Below are positions 22,579-35,925 of a stretch of 64,000 nucleotides of DNA, piece after piece. The notes below the pieces were generated by a model. It saw nothing but the letters and a program-made list of their open reading frames with translations. It did no database searches and was not told the origin of the DNA. The number at the start of each line of letters is the position of its first letter. Positions within the stretch are counted from its first letter, which is position 1. Position numbers and translations under genes: made by a program. Source of the stretch: Flaccisagitta enflata (lineage: Eukaryota > Chaetognatha > Sagittoidea > Aphragmophora); contig OZ231126.1 in NCBI GenBank assembly GCA_965153355.1, positions 76,384,001-76,448,000 on the forward strand, given 5' to 3'.

Positions 22579-23309
22579 AGAAGGAGAACCGAACCGCACC
22601 GCACCGCACCTTACTGCACCGCACCGAACCGCACCGCACCGCGCCGCACCGCACTGCACCGCACCGCACCGCACTGCACCGCACCTCACCGCACCGCACC
22701 GCACCTTACTGCACCGAACCGCACCGCACCGCACCGCACCGCACCGCACCGCACCGCACCGCACCGCACCGCACCGCACCGCACCGCACCGCACCGCACC
22801 GCACCGCACCGCACCGCACCGCACCGCACCGCACCGCACCGCACCGCACCGCACCGCACCGCACCGCACCGCACCGCACCGAACCGCACCGCACCGCACC
22901 GCACCGCACCGCACCGCACCGCACCGCACCGCACCGCACCGCACTGCACCGAACCGCACCGCACCGCACCGCACCGCACCGCACCGCACCGCACCGCACC
23001 GCACCGCACCGCACCGCACCGCACCGCACCGCACCGCACCGCACCGCACCGCACCGCACCGCACCGCACCGCACCGCACCGCACCGCACCGCACCGCACC
23101 GCACCGCACCGCACCGCACCGCACCGAACCGCACCGCACCGCCACCGCACCGCACAGCACCGCCACCGCACCGCACAGCACCGCACCGCACCGCGCCGCA
23201 CCGCACCGCACCGCGCCGCGCCGCACCGCACCGCGCCGCGCCGCACCGCACCGCGCCGCGCCGCACCGCACCGCACCGCACCGCACAGCACCGCACCGCA
23301 CCGCACCGC
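22579..23309. repeat. (CCGCA)n pentanucleotide array, 730 bp
   Basis: Nearly pure gcacc/ccgca units, with variants CTGCA, CCGAA, CCTTA and CCGCG concentrated at the two edges and a pure centre. That pattern suggests growth from the middle. Open frames of 200-280 codons across it are artefacts. Confidence 0.97.
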
Positions 23310-23405
23310 AGCGATCCGAACCACGCGCTTAATTCGATTCCCACACTCAAATTCATGGTATGTTAACGCAGATTAACTCGCGCGTAGAATTTCCGGCGTT
23401 TCTAC

Positions 23406-23547
23406 TCGGGATGTGGTAGCGATTGACCTTTCCCAATTTGATGGGTGGGATAAATACTATTATTTGAACTGCAACACGGAAGCGGAAGCGGAAGCGGAAC
23501 CGGAAGCGGAAAAAGCGGCATGAAAACCAACCGCTTCCACATCCCTA
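23406..23547. mobile_element. MITE related to 52015-52138
   Basis: Starts CGGGATGTGGTAGCG and ends CGCTTCCACATCCCTA. Inside is a short ggaagc repeat (23468-23510) and attatttgaactgcaacac, the counterpart of the centre of the 52 kb copy. Possible flank similarity gcgtttct / gcgtctgt. Confidence 0.6.
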
Positions 23548-23636
23548 GCGTCTGTAATTGATGATGAAGAGTATCACTGACATATGGTTTTTCGCTGCGT
23601 AGTTTTAGATGGTTGCAGCTTCAGGTAGTTTTTGGG

Positions 23637-23816
23637 TGATTTTTAGTTACGGACACGCATCTCTATAAGAGGTTTTGTCCGTTCGTCCATTGGTTGGTCG
23701 GTCGGTTGGTTGGTTGGTTGGTTGGTCCGTCACGCTCGAGTTGAAAAGCGGGAAAACGCGCATTTCCGCCCCTGCCCACCCGTCCGCAACTAGTGGCCGT
23801 GTATCCGGCCTTGTTT
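23637..23816 (+). mobile_element. Family A element, complete
   Basis: TTTTAGTTACGGACACGCATC, tctataagaggttttgtcc, GTCY/GGTT tract, cacgctcgagttg, GC-rich block, GTCCGCAACT, then stem-loop ggccgtgtatccggcc and TTGTTTC. Confidence 0.75.
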
Positions 23817-24369
23817 CTCATCAAGCCCGGTGGGGGCACATTTTTTTTGTCATTTCGATCGGATTCGTCAAATTACCTGGCACATCCAGATAATCAAAAT
23901 TTCATTATGTTGGGATCGAGATCCCTCACAAAAGCCTGAAGCAAATCATTCCAGCTTATAGAATCTAGATGCACATTGCTTAGTGTTCATTTTTCCAAAA
24001 ACATAAAAAGTAAAGAAAGTAGGTAGAGAGCATCACTGGTCATGGGAATGGAATTAAGAAAGTTAGAAGATATCGAGTTATGTTGTCACAACTGTTCACA
24101 GAGGAGAAAATGAAGGGTATGTGACACGATGGAAATCACCTTGTGTATATACGTGATAGCATGAATCAGTAATATGGTGCGATGACAGCTGGCCGAGCGA
24201 AATTAACGAATCGTAGCTGAACGTCAATGGATAAGGCAAGGATGTAACCTAATTTCTACAGTTGATGGGCTGTGAAAGGGACGATGGAGAATTGAAATGG
24301 GGCAAAGGAAAGTGAGACTAGCAATGACCTTGAGTTGAGTTTTTGAAAAAAAAAGATAAAAAGAAAGAG

Positions 24370-24371
<2 letters not shown>

Positions 24372-24465
<94 letters not shown>
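24372..24465. repeat. (GA)n microsatellite
   Basis: About 47 units. Confidence 0.97.
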
Positions 24466-24467
<2 letters not shown>

Positions 24468-24549
24468 CCCGCAGGTGAATCCTTCGCCAAGGAAGAGTTA
24501 ATGGATCGTGAGATGCTTTTCTTATTGTCGACTTTTTCAAATTTCAAAA

Positions 24550-24990
24550 TCATTCTTCGACTTTCCACTTCTTCTCATTGTCCTTCTCCTTCTTCCTTTT
24601 TCTTCTTCTTTCTCTTTTCAATCGTCTTCTTCTTCTAGCTTCTTCCTTTTCATCTCATTCTTCATCTTCATATGCTTCTTCATCTTCATCTTCATTTTCT
24701 TCTCCTTCTTTTTCTTTTCTTCTTCTTCTTCTTCTTTTTCTTTTTCTTCTTCTTCTTCTTCTTTTCTTCTTCTTCTTCTGTTTCTTCCTCTATTCCTTTC
24801 CTTCTTCTTCTTCTTCTTCTTCTTCTTCTTCTTCTTCTTCTTCTTCTTCTTCTTCTTCTTCTTCTTCTTCTTCTTCTTCTTCTTCTTCTTCTTCTTCTTC
24901 TTCTTCTTCTTCTTCTTCTTCTTCTTCTTCTTCTTCTTCTTCTTCTTCTTCTTCTTCTTCTTCTTCTTCTTCTTCTTCTTCTTCTTCTTC
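24550..24990. repeat. Polypyrimidine tract ending in (TTC)n
   Basis: Irregular cttctt/tttctt words to about 24800, then about 63 pure TTC units. This purine/pyrimidine mirror repeat could form a triplex. All frames across it stay open. Confidence 0.95.
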
Positions 24991-25285
24991 ATCATCATCT
25001 TTATCCATTCCTCCCTTCTCCACCGCTTCCTCCCATCTGCTTCCCTCATCATCTGCTTCTCGAGTCTCCCCGTTTAGGTATTCATTCGCATTCTCAGGTT
25101 CAAAGTTCATTCAGTTCTACAAGGTCATTTTCCCTCTCAACGGAAGACGTGAAGGAAAGAAAAGGATTCCTCATCAGAAAGAAGAATTTCACCTGGGCCT
25201 CATTATCATTTAGTAGCTACATTACGCACGGAAAATATGTAATTAATCGTGAATACTGTTCAAATAGAGATAGGGACCGAAAGGT

Positions 25286-25288
<3 letters not shown>

Positions 25289-25374
<86 letters not shown>
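25289..25374. repeat. (GA)n microsatellite
   Basis: About 43 units. Confidence 0.97.
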
Positions 25375-25376
<2 letters not shown>

Positions 25377-25866
25377 TCTTGCTATGGAGAAGAAAATTAA
25401 TTGACAATTTGTAGATATATTCAAAGACGTATTAAGCGAACACAAATATCCTTTGTACTGAACGGACCTCACTAATGAAACGTATACAAAAGGCACATCA
25501 AGTTCTGCATAGAATCATAGGCGCTAAATCTCATACCAAAATAAAAAAAAAAGATGTAGTAAGAAATTACAATAGGAATATACTGGTGGAAGAGCGTAAG
25601 CCGCCAACATATCCTGAAAACATGTTCAAATGCAAATACATATCCATTTCACACATCGAAACCCTTGGAATTCTGTTATTCATGGGGATACCAGTTGTGT
25701 TATGAAGGTAAATTCATTTATACTAATGACTTCAATTCCGAAATATGAATTACATGCAGACGAAGGGCGAATCCACGTTACCCAGAAACTTGAAAATGAA
25801 TATACAGCGGGACCTCGGGATCAAAGAGGGGGGCTGTTATCACGAAACTTCATGATATTTGTTAAG
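25375..25866. other. No gene recognised
   Basis: AT-rich; a 76-codon and an 88-codon frame lack family motifs. Confidence 0.4.
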
Positions 25867-25868
25867 TA

Positions 25869-26471
25869 CAGTATGATGGGAGCAATCACGACCTAGACTG
25901 GAGGATAGATTTAAGGTATTCTAATTTTATTTGTAACATAAAATATTTAAGATCTAGGTTAATTAAATGCTGCTTTCTTGAGTGAATACATTTGCGTCTT
26001 TTAATCTTCAACTTGTGACTTGACCTCATCAAGAATACATTTTTCAAGGTGTTAATCTATTTCATTAGAGTGGGCAAAAATTTTTATATAACTTTGAAAA
26101 AAAAAATCAGCTCAATTGGACCATTTTTACAGGTTTTACTGCTTTATCTTTAATGAATGAAAGTTATGCAAATTAGTTTTTGGGCAAAACTTAAAATGGA
26201 CATAAAACCTATGAAAATGGACCGATTGAGCTGATTCTTTTTTCAAAACGATATAAAAATTTTCACCCGATGTATTTAAAAAGGTTAGAACTTCAAAAAA
26301 TAAAGTCTCAATGAGGTCAAGTTGCAAGTTGAAGTTAGAGAGACGCAAATATTTTCCCTCAATAGAGCAACTTTTAATTAGCTTAAATCTCAAATATTTT
26401 ATAATACAAATGAAATTAGGATACCTAAAATTTATCCTCCAGTCTAGGTCGTCATTAATCCCATCGTACTG
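25869..26471. mobile_element. Tc1/mariner-like foldback element, 603 bp
   Basis: Ends CAGTATGATGGGAGCAATCA / inverse near 26455-26471, TA on both sides. Next words cgacctagactggaggatag and inverse. The same family is at 58519-59314. Confidence 0.8.
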
Positions 26472-27155
26472 TATCTTGTCCTTTAAAGACCGCTCACCTT
26501 TAAAGGCGTTGTTATGCAGGCAGGGTTCCACTGTATGAAACTCGACTACCTTTAACTTCTTCGATGTATATTTTCTTATGTTGACTTAGCGTTTTCTCGG
26601 GAGATACAGTTTCAAAGTTTATGCAAATTGCGAGACAATTTCAAAGATTATGCAAATGAGGAGATAATTCCTCGCAGAAGTCTTCTCATCTTATTCCTTT
26701 TTTTCTTTTTTTCTCTTTCTTAAAATTTTCCACTCCCATCTCAGTTTCGCGGATGATTAAATACCAAGGACCGAGTATAATCAAGTTTTTATTTTCAGTG
26801 ATTCTGTTTCTCCATGTTAGGGTTCTTACACAGAGTATTCCATCGTAAAAGTTTTTTGTTGATGTTCAGACAATAGTTTTCTCATGATTGAGCATCACAA
26901 AAAATTTTGGATAGAAAATTGATCGAAAGAAATGCGGCGGGTAAAGAAATTCCGAATGAAAGAAAGGGAAAAAGCTGGTTAGATGACTAAATTATTGATA
27001 CTTGGCCGACAGACAAAAGAAACGGTTTAAAAAAAATCGTGAGAGAAATTGGAAGTTACGCGAACTTGAATGAATGTGATAGGATTTTGCAGGCAGATCC
27101 CGCAAAATGAAAATAGCCCCCCCCTCAAGAATTACGAGTCTTAGTGTCCCGTCAG
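26472..27155. other. Spacer below the glutamate receptor exon
   Basis: AT-rich with two near-repeats of caaagtttatgcaaattgcg type (26610-26665). No polyadenylation signal could be chosen with confidence. Confidence 0.4.
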
Positions 27156-27522
27156 CTACTTGCTCTGTGACGGAAAGGAAATCGGCGTAATGACTGTTAT
27201 CGGTTTTCCCCTGATGACCAGCCTCTTTGACCATTTGACGATACCCCAGACCACAGCTACGACGAGTTTGACGCCAACGACGGCAAATAAACCAGCCATG
27301 TCAGCAGGTTCCAGAGGATGCGGATGCGTTTCAATTGGTTTCTCTCGCTGACATCGAAATTGCTCATATTGCTCCATGATTCTGTCGATTTTTCCGTTTT
27401 CATCGATTTTGAGCATCGCTCTTGTGAGATTTTTGAACAATGAGTGATTTTGAGATATCGCGAAGCTAATTGGAACTGAATGGACATTTCCACCAATTGC
27501 TTTCATTTGACAGCCTTTTCCA
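27156..27522 (-). CDS. Ionotropic glutamate receptor, C-terminal exon (partial gene)
   Basis: Last coding exon of a ligand-gated ion channel of the ionotropic glutamate receptor/IR superfamily. The translated order is SVPISFAISQNHSLFKNL (end of ligand-binding lobe S2), then AMLKIDENGKIDRIMEQYEQ (the E/D-x-G-x-I-x-R helix), a cysteine (FRCQ), LEPADMAGLFAVVGVKLVVA as the start of M4, then VVWGIVKW, and a basic tail ending at TAG/TAA near 27156. A plausible acceptor is tgtacattgtacag|TGG at 27523; an in-frame stop about 40 nt further upstream forces the exon to begin there or at tag|ATT slightly above. No pore or S1 exons are recognisable upstream (27.5-29 kb is minisatellite and transposon), so either introns are long or this is a remnant. 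It cannot be assigned to AMPA, kainate, delta or IR class. Confidence 0.68.
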
Positions 27523-27844
27523 CTGTACAATGTACAGTGTACATGTATTCCATGAATCTATCCTCTGAAAGTGTTTAAGATTATAATCGGATTAGACAAT
27601 GAGGATTAAAAAGAGAAAACAAATTGAGATGTTGTTTCACTATGCGTTTTGTGTTTTGGTCTGTTTCTTAAGATTAACTCCCGCTCCGGCGGATTTCTAA
27701 GGTCCAATGACTTTGGTCAGTAATTAAAGATTAGCAATTTTTTTGCAATAACAGAAACCAAAGTGAACTGTTGCCTGAGACCACTTAATGATTAGAATTT
27801 TGTTGTTAGCAGGTCCATGTCCATGTCCATGTGTGTGTGTGTAA

Positions 27845-28005
27845 AACGATCTTTGGTGGCAGAACGGTACGCCTAGCAGCAATGGGGTTGGTGGCAGAAC
27901 GGTACGACTAGCAGTAATGGGGTTGGTGGCAGAACGGTACACCTAGCAGGAATGGGGTTGGTGGCAGAACGGTAAGACTAAAGGGAATGGGGTTGGTGGC
28001 ATCTA
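27845..28005. repeat. 36 bp minisatellite
   Basis: Four units of ggtggcagaacggtac plus agcagnaatggggtt. Confidence 0.9.
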
Positions 28006-28530
28006 ATGGAAGCGTGGCCTTGTTTATACGTCCAAATTCTGTTGGTTCCTTTCATATGATTTAGCCCAGATTCTCTGAAATGAAGGATGAGGGTTTTGTA
28101 GAGAAAAAGAGAGAGACTCCAACTTTCTCTCAAAAATGTAAATGATGCTAATGATCAACTTGGGATAAGAAACATTCAATGAGAAGAGGAAAATTTCCAT
28201 TTTTCTTTTGGGAAAATATGTTCTGCTGCGGAATGGAGAGAAAAAACGAGAAAACCTATCGTTGTTATCGTAAAATATATGTCAAATAGATTGTGAAACT
28301 AATTTTGTCAATAAAAACTCAAAAGCTAGTTAAATACCGTCTGTCTGTCAATTACTGGTTTTCGCGATGTGTCTATTTCTCTTCCCCTCTTTAACGCGAA
28401 TAAGTCCAGGAATCGGTCAACGAAAATTTCAAAGTTTATCTCTTTTTGGTCGCTGAAATGTGAGGGCGAGTTTCTACTGATCCATTTGTCTGCATCTTTG
28501 TATCATTTACCTTTATCCATTTCCTTTCTC

Positions 28531-28858
28531 TTGGTCGCGTGCACGCAACTCTATAACCCGGTCGGTAAGTCGGTCGTTCGGTCGATAACACTTAGCTTTT
28601 TTTGTGTTTTTTTTGTCGCGGACAAGCGACTCTATAAGAGGCTTTGTCCGTCCGTCCGTCCGTCCGTCCGTTGGTCCGTTGGTCCGTCGGTGAGCACGAG
28701 TCGAAAAGTGGGAAAATGCGCATTTCCGCCCCTGCCCACCCGTCCGCGACTGGTATTGGCCGTGTATCCGGCCTTGTTTTCTTATTCACTACTGTCTTCA
28801 CCAATAGTTTTATAAGCGACTTAATCACTGACCCTGCCCACCCGCAAGGGAATTAGGT
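28531..28858 (+). mobile_element. Family A element interrupted by another family A element
   Basis: Left half 28531-28609 (GTCGCGTGCACGCAACT, tataacccggtcgg, aacacttagc) and a short right piece 28822-28858 (cactgaccctgcccacccgc). The inner copy lies between. Confidence 0.55.
28610..28780 (+). mobile_element. Family A element, complete
   Basis: TTTTGTCGCGGACAAGCGACT, tctataagaggctttgtcc, GTCC/GTCG tract, gagcacgagtcg, GC-rich block, GTCCGCGACT, ggtattggccgtgtatccgg and ccttgttt. Confidence 0.78.
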
Positions 28859-29016
28859 GGCGATCCCAAGTGCTGCGTGTGAGCGGAGATACAAAAAAAG
28901 CGTGAACGCCTTTTATAAACGCGGTTATCTGCGATTCATGATCATGTTGACACTATTACGCACGGACACTCCCTTCGTTCTGTAGGTTTTACTTTCGTTA
29001 CTTTCTTTTTCTATTT

Positions 29017-29565
<549 letters not shown>

Positions 29566-29569
29566 CTTT

Positions 29570-30109
29570 GGGCAGCGGCCCCAAACGGGTCGATGACCTA
29601 TGCTTTCACACATATGGGGAATTTTCTCCTTCTCTGTCTGTCTGTCCCTCCATCCCACCAACTCAATCCTAGTCTCGAGGCCCTAATCCCAGTCTCAAAG
29701 CCCAAATCCTGTCCTTGAGGCTCAAATCACATCCCTGAGGCTCAGATCCCATCCCCAAGGCCCAAATCCAATTCTGGAGACCCAAATCCAATACTGGATG
29801 CCCAAATCTCAGCCTTGAGGCCCAAATCCCAGCCTCAATGCTCAAATCCCACCCTCAACGCCCAAACCTCAGCCTTAGCCTCCGGGCCAATATTCCAGCC
29901 TCCAGGCCCAAATTTCAGCCTTCAGGCCTAAATCTCTGCCTTTAGAAAGACCTCAATTGCCAGGAGGAGAAGAAGAAAATTCCCCATATATGTGAAAGCA
30001 TAGGTTATTGACCTGGTTGGGGCTGCTGCCCTGCTCCCTCCTTCAACTTTAAGTATAATCTACCTAAGCAGGGCACGGGTGCCGCTGACCATCTAGCGCT
30101 TTTGTGACT
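29570..30109 (+). mobile_element. Family B element between two TTTC arrays
   Basis: GGGCAGCGGCCCCAAACGGG then cgatgacctatgctttcaca; the same words are inverted at 29975-30032 (tgtgaaagcataggt, gggctgctgccc). The core (29660-29945) repeats cccaaatcccagcctcaagg. The right tail ends gtgccgctgaccatctagcg and cttttgtgact. Confidence 0.72.
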
Positions 30110-30114
30110 ATTTT

Positions 30115-30166
<52 letters not shown>

Positions 30167-30216
30167 TTTTTTCTTTCTTTCTTTCTTACCTTTTTTTCCT
30201 TCTTTCCTTCTTTCCT

Positions 30217-30276
<60 letters not shown>

Positions 30277-30279
30277 TTG

Positions 30280-30357
<78 letters not shown>

Positions 30358-30426
30358 TTTTTTTTTCGTTCTTCCTTTCTCCCTTTCTTTTAGCCTTTCT
30401 TTCCTTCTTTCTTTCGGTCTTTTTTT

Positions 30427-30465
<39 letters not shown>

Positions 30466-30505
30466 ATCTTTCTTTCTTTTGTTCTTTCTTTCTTTCTTTC
30501 TTTTT

Positions 30506-30577
<72 letters not shown>

Positions 30578-30633
30578 TCCTTTCTTATTTCTTTCTTTCC
30601 TTTCTTCTTTCTTTCTTTGTCACTTTTTTCTTC

Positions 30634-30711
<78 letters not shown>
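30110..30711. repeat. (TTTC)n microsatellite, about 600 bp
   Basis: Starts at the end of a family B element (gactatttttctttc) and stops at the left end of a family A element (ttctttttagtcgcg). Confidence 0.96.
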
Positions 30712-30712
<1 letters not shown>

Positions 30713-32167
30713 TTTAGTCGCGTGCACGCGACTCTACAACCCGCTCCGTCGGTCGGTCTGTCCGTCGGTCCGTCGGTCCGTCGGTCGGTAACACTTAGCT
30801 TTTTTGCGTCGTTTTTGGTCCTTTTGGGTAGTCTGAAGTTATTTTGAGTCATTTTTTTGTTGTTTTTGGTCATTTTTGGTTGCTTTTAGTCATTTTTGAT
30901 CATTTACGTCACTCGGCCGGTCCATCGGTCGGTCTATTGGTTGGTGACACTTTTCTTTTTTGTGTCGTTTTTGTCATTTTGGGTCGTCTGGGGTTATTTT
31001 GAGTCATGTTTTTGTTGTTTTTGTGGTTTTTGGTTTTTTGGTTCTTTGGTTTTTGTTCATTTGACATAGTTTTTTGGCATGTTTTGGTCATTTTTGTTTT
31101 TGGTCATTTGTGTTTTTGGTTTTTGTTTTCTTGTTTTTTTGGGTTTTGGTTTTTTGATTTTTGGTTTTTTGGTTTTTGGTTTTTTTGTTTTTTGGTTTTT
31201 TTGTTTTTTTGGTTTTGGTTTTTGTTTTTTTGTTTTTTTGGTCATTTATGTTTTTTGGTCATTTATGTTTTTTGGTATGTTTTGACCATTTATGTTTTTT
31301 GGTATGTTTTGGTCATTCATGTAATTTCAAGTCTAATTGTTTAGGTCTGCTGGTTTAAGTGTACTGGTTTAAGTCTGCTGGTTTAAGTCTGCTGATTTAA
31401 GTCTGCTGATTTAAGTCTGCTGGTTTTAGTGTGCTGGTTTTAGTCTGCTGGTACTGGTACTGCTGGTACTGTTAGATGTGGATTTCTTAACCCAGCCTAT
31501 ATCTTTGAACATGAGTCCAATCAGATTTTTTTTAAACTAAAGTATTGAAAAGGTTGTTTTAAGTTGGCTGGTTTAAGTCGGCTGGTTTAAGTTGGCTGGT
31601 TTAAGTTGGCTGGTTTAAGTTGGCTGGTTTAAGTTGGCTGGTTTAAGTCGTTTGGTTTAAGTCGGCTGGTTTAAGTCGGCTGGTTTAAGTTGGCTGGTTA
31701 AAGTCAGCTGGTTTAAGTCGGCTGGTTTAAGTCGGCTGGTTTAAGTCGGCTGGTTTAAGTTGGCTGGTTTAGGTCGGCTGGTTTAAGTTGGCTGGTTTAA
31801 GTCTGCTGAATTAAGTCTGCTGGTTTAAGTCTGCTGGTTTAAGTCTGCTGGTTTAAGTCTGCTGGTTTAAGTCTGCTGGTTTAGGTCTGCTGGTTTAAGT
31901 CTGCTGGTAAAAGTCTGCTGGTTAAAGTCTGCTGGTTAAAGTCTGCCGGTTAAAGTCTGCCGGTTAAAGTCTGCCGGTTTAAGTCTGCCGGTTTAAGTCT
32001 GCTGGTTTAAGTCTGCTGGTTTATGTCTGCTGGTTCAAGTCTGCTGGTCATTTTATTCATTTCTTATATTTCTCCCTATTCAGTCATGTTGATTAAAAAG
32101 ATACAATAAGGAGTCAGGTCAATTCAGTTGTTTATGTCTCGCACGCGACTTATAGGTGTTGGCCTTG

Positions 32168-32169
<2 letters not shown>
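30712..32169 (+). mobile_element. Long family A element with internal tandem repeats
   Basis: Left end TTTTTAGTCGCGTGCACGCG with actctacaacccgc and a GTCG tract; right end gtctcGCACGCGACTTATA and ggtgttggccttgttc. Inside are gtttttggtcattt words (30800-31325) and a 14 bp array (31340-32050). A partial duplication of the GTCY block lies at 30912-30990. Confidence 0.65.
31340..32050. repeat. 14 bp minisatellite (gtctgctggtttaa)
   Basis: About 45 units with blocks of variants (ggctggtttaagtt, gccggttaaagtct), interrupted once at 31447-31560. Confidence 0.93.
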
Positions 32170-32715
<546 letters not shown>

Positions 32716-32814
32716 CTTTTTTCTTCCTGTCTTTTTTTTTCTTGTTTCAACTGAGTTTTTTCAATCTTCTTCTCTTCTCTCGCTGCTCTCTTCTTTCTCT
32801 TCTTCGCTCTTCTC

Positions 32815-32969
<155 letters not shown>

Positions 32970-33067
32970 GCGGGCCAATCCATCTCTTGTTTTATGTCTC
33001 AATTGGCGCCAAAAACTGCTTTCATTATTCCAGTTGATGAGACTCATTCTTCAATCTGTACATCTCC

Positions 33068-33070
<3 letters not shown>

Positions 33071-33147
<77 letters not shown>
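33071..33147. repeat. (CT)n microsatellite
   Basis: About 38 units. Confidence 0.97.
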
Positions 33148-33151
<4 letters not shown>

Positions 33152-33364
33152 TCGGCGCGGAGGTGCTCTCGCTTGCGTTCGGTTCCGCGGAGGTGCTTTG
33201 CCTCTCTCTCTCTGTTTTGTCTGCAGTTTTTATCGTTAATTTTCATCGGCAATTTCGCCCCGGAGGATCGTAAAAACTAGACAACCTGTAAACTTTGGCT
33301 TGTTTTTCTTCTTGTGTGTGTGTGTTTTAGTCTCGTTAGTGAAATGACTCATTAGGTTTGTTAT

Positions 33365-33530
33365 CGCGGCGCACCCATTCTTGTGGCACCCATTCATGTG
33401 GTGCCCCTTTTCGTTGCCCACATCCTTGCGGCACCCATCCCTGTGGCATCCGTCTCTTAGCCTGCATCGATCCTTGCGGTCCCTTTTCCCGTAACACCCA
33501 TCCTTATGGCATCCATCCCTATGGTACCCG
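33365..33530. repeat. GGCACCCATC-type short tandem region
   Basis: Roughly 15-25 bp spaced repeats of gtggcacccatcc / gtggcatccatcc; diverged. Confidence 0.6.
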
Positions 33531-33566
33531 AGACCCCGAGTCTTTGGTTGTCACCATCCAAGATCC

Positions 33567-33911
<345 letters not shown>

Positions 33912-34202
33912 AACAACAATATCCTCGTCTCGTTGTTCCGATACAGTAAAATTCATATGAAATTTAAGACAAGGTTACTTCATCAGTGAGCCTAATCTGG
34001 ATTTCCTTTAAAGTCTTGAAATTTTGGGTTGGATTTACGTGGAATTGGAGGATGATGTCTTTCTAAAACTATTGACAGCTAATTTCCTTACCGTGGCCAA
34101 CAAAAGAAAAAAAAACTAGATGAAGGGACTATAAATTCGCATTTGTTAAAGGCGGAATGCCATTGCTAGCGGATCCGTTGGAGCGGGGCTCGACTGTACA
34201 CT

Positions 34203-34222
34203 AGAATCGCATGCGTGCGATT
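34203..34222. mobile_element. Solo family A terminal stem
   Basis: AATCGCATGCGTGCGATT: same stem-loop form as the family A left end but a different arm sequence; no other part of the element nearby. Confidence 0.3.
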
Positions 34223-34229
34223 AGATAGT

Positions 34230-35575
34230 AACGAGCAACTGTGTGCAACAAAACTGGGGGAAGTTCAGTGATACTAAAGAACTTAAGAAAATGGCAGAAA
34301 AACTATCGAGGTAGAAATCCCGCTGCAAACGGAATCATTATTTCTGAAAATCAAATTGTGTTTTGGTTGTAAGCACGCGACGCCTTACCCAGCTTTATTG
34401 TAGGGTTATAAAATGTATTCATCGAATTTGGTCAAAAAGTCCTATACTCGTCAGAAACTAACTCCAGAGACATGCTGAGTACGTTATCTAGCAAGAGTAA
34501 CACTTTTTGGCCCAGTTTCAACTCATTTGGCCGACCTCAAACATTGAAAAACGTCAAGATTGTTTTGTTCATTTTTTAAATGGACACTTTTTCAAGAAAA
34601 AATTATAAAAAAATAGTAAAGATTGTAAAAAAATTTTACCAAATAGGTAAATCGATGCAAAATTGCCTGGGGAATCGAAAAAAATTGGTTTCGTGTTGAT
34701 ATTTCCAACCGTTTTTGAGTTATAGTGCTTATAGTACAGAGTTAAAAAAGATATGCCATTTTCTGTTATTATTTCAGGCACTAGAAGAGACTTTTACCCC
34801 CTTAACCTTGTCCGATTTCGATGAAATTTGAATTGTAGCTTCTTTACATCATGTACTTACACCAGCTAAAATTTCATGACATGTTAAGATGCCCAAATTA
34901 GACTTGAAAGTCAAAAATCGACAAATCGAATTTCTCAAAAATCAACTTCTATGTGGGGACAATGACAAATTATGTAGGGGAGGGGTCAACCATGACCCAA
35001 AATGTTTTGTTGGGGTCGTTGATGATCTCAAAAAAAAAATTCAGCCCTTGTTTAGCATCTTTTGCTCGTCAAAAAAAAATAAATTGAAATCGCTATCATG
35101 TGCAAAATGTCAAAAAATCATAAATTTTGGCATCTTGAAGGTAACACCTCTCCTGTAAACCACCTGTGCTTCAGAGTTCACATGTTTTTTTAATCATCAA
35201 TCAGATTTGGTCAGGCGTAACAAGAAAAATATCAGTTTAAAGGCTTATCGGGAAAAAAGCTGAAGTCAGTCTTCGACTTTTTGACATATTTGAGAGAAAC
35301 ATGGTTTTGATTTTCTCATGCAAAAGTTGTGGGTCTCATCCGGCAAATTGAGGCCTACAATGAAATTGATAGGGTAAGTAAATTTGATAATTCTCTTTGA
35401 TTTGGCCCCAAGCAGAATGCTCTACAACAAATATTTTTCGCGCTATTATTTTTTAAAGATTTATTTAAGAAAAATTCAAATTGAATTTATTATGATTTTA
35501 TTTTTAAGTAGGATCAATAAAATTGTATTTATGTTTGTTAGAAAATGCATATACAAGAAAACATGATTATGAGCA
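34230..35575. other. AT-rich region, nothing recognised
   Basis: Contains catgttaagatgcccaaatt at 34879-34898, matched by aacatgcccaaatt near 38506. The remaining sequence has only short frames. Confidence 0.4.
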
Positions 35576-35647
35576 TAGCTGCTCATCTGTGAGGGTGTTT
35601 TTGTGCATTCTAGCTCATTTAGCTTATTTAGCTCATTTTGCTCAATC

Positions 35648-35779
35648 TTTTTAGGTGCGACAAAGCACCTCTATAACTGGCTATGTCCGTCGGTTGGTCG
35701 GTTGGTTGGTCGGTTGGTCTGTCTGTAACGCATTCCTTCGATCCACATGTCGCACCTATTGGCCTACTTGGCCTTGTTT
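35648..35779 (+). mobile_element. Short family A element, GGTGC subfamily
   Basis: TTTTTAGGTGCGACAAAGCACC, ctataactggctatgtccg, GTCGGTTG tract, gtaacgcattc, then TGTCGCACCT, attggcctacttggcc and ttgtttc. Left and right repeats are exact inverses; the central GC-rich block is absent. Confidence 0.7.
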
Positions 35780-35925
35780 CTCTGATTTCAAATGCGATAA
35801 ATGAGCTAATACTTTGATACATGTTAAAGCAAGCAGATACAAAAAAGCATGTCAGTGAGCATAAGTACTCTTCTGTGAGGGTGCTTTTAAGTATTCTAGC
35901 TCACTTAGCTCATTTAGCTCAGTCT

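Noticed and set aside
22579-23309. Telomere or interstitial telomeric repeat
   Set aside because: CCGCA does not match known animal telomere motifs (TTAGGG, TTAGG) and lies inside a contig with no terminal context.
22456-23356. Three frames of over 210 codons reading CGAVR repeats
   Set aside because: All three minus-strand frames encode the same pentapeptide because the unit is 5 bp; no sequence outside the array supports coding.
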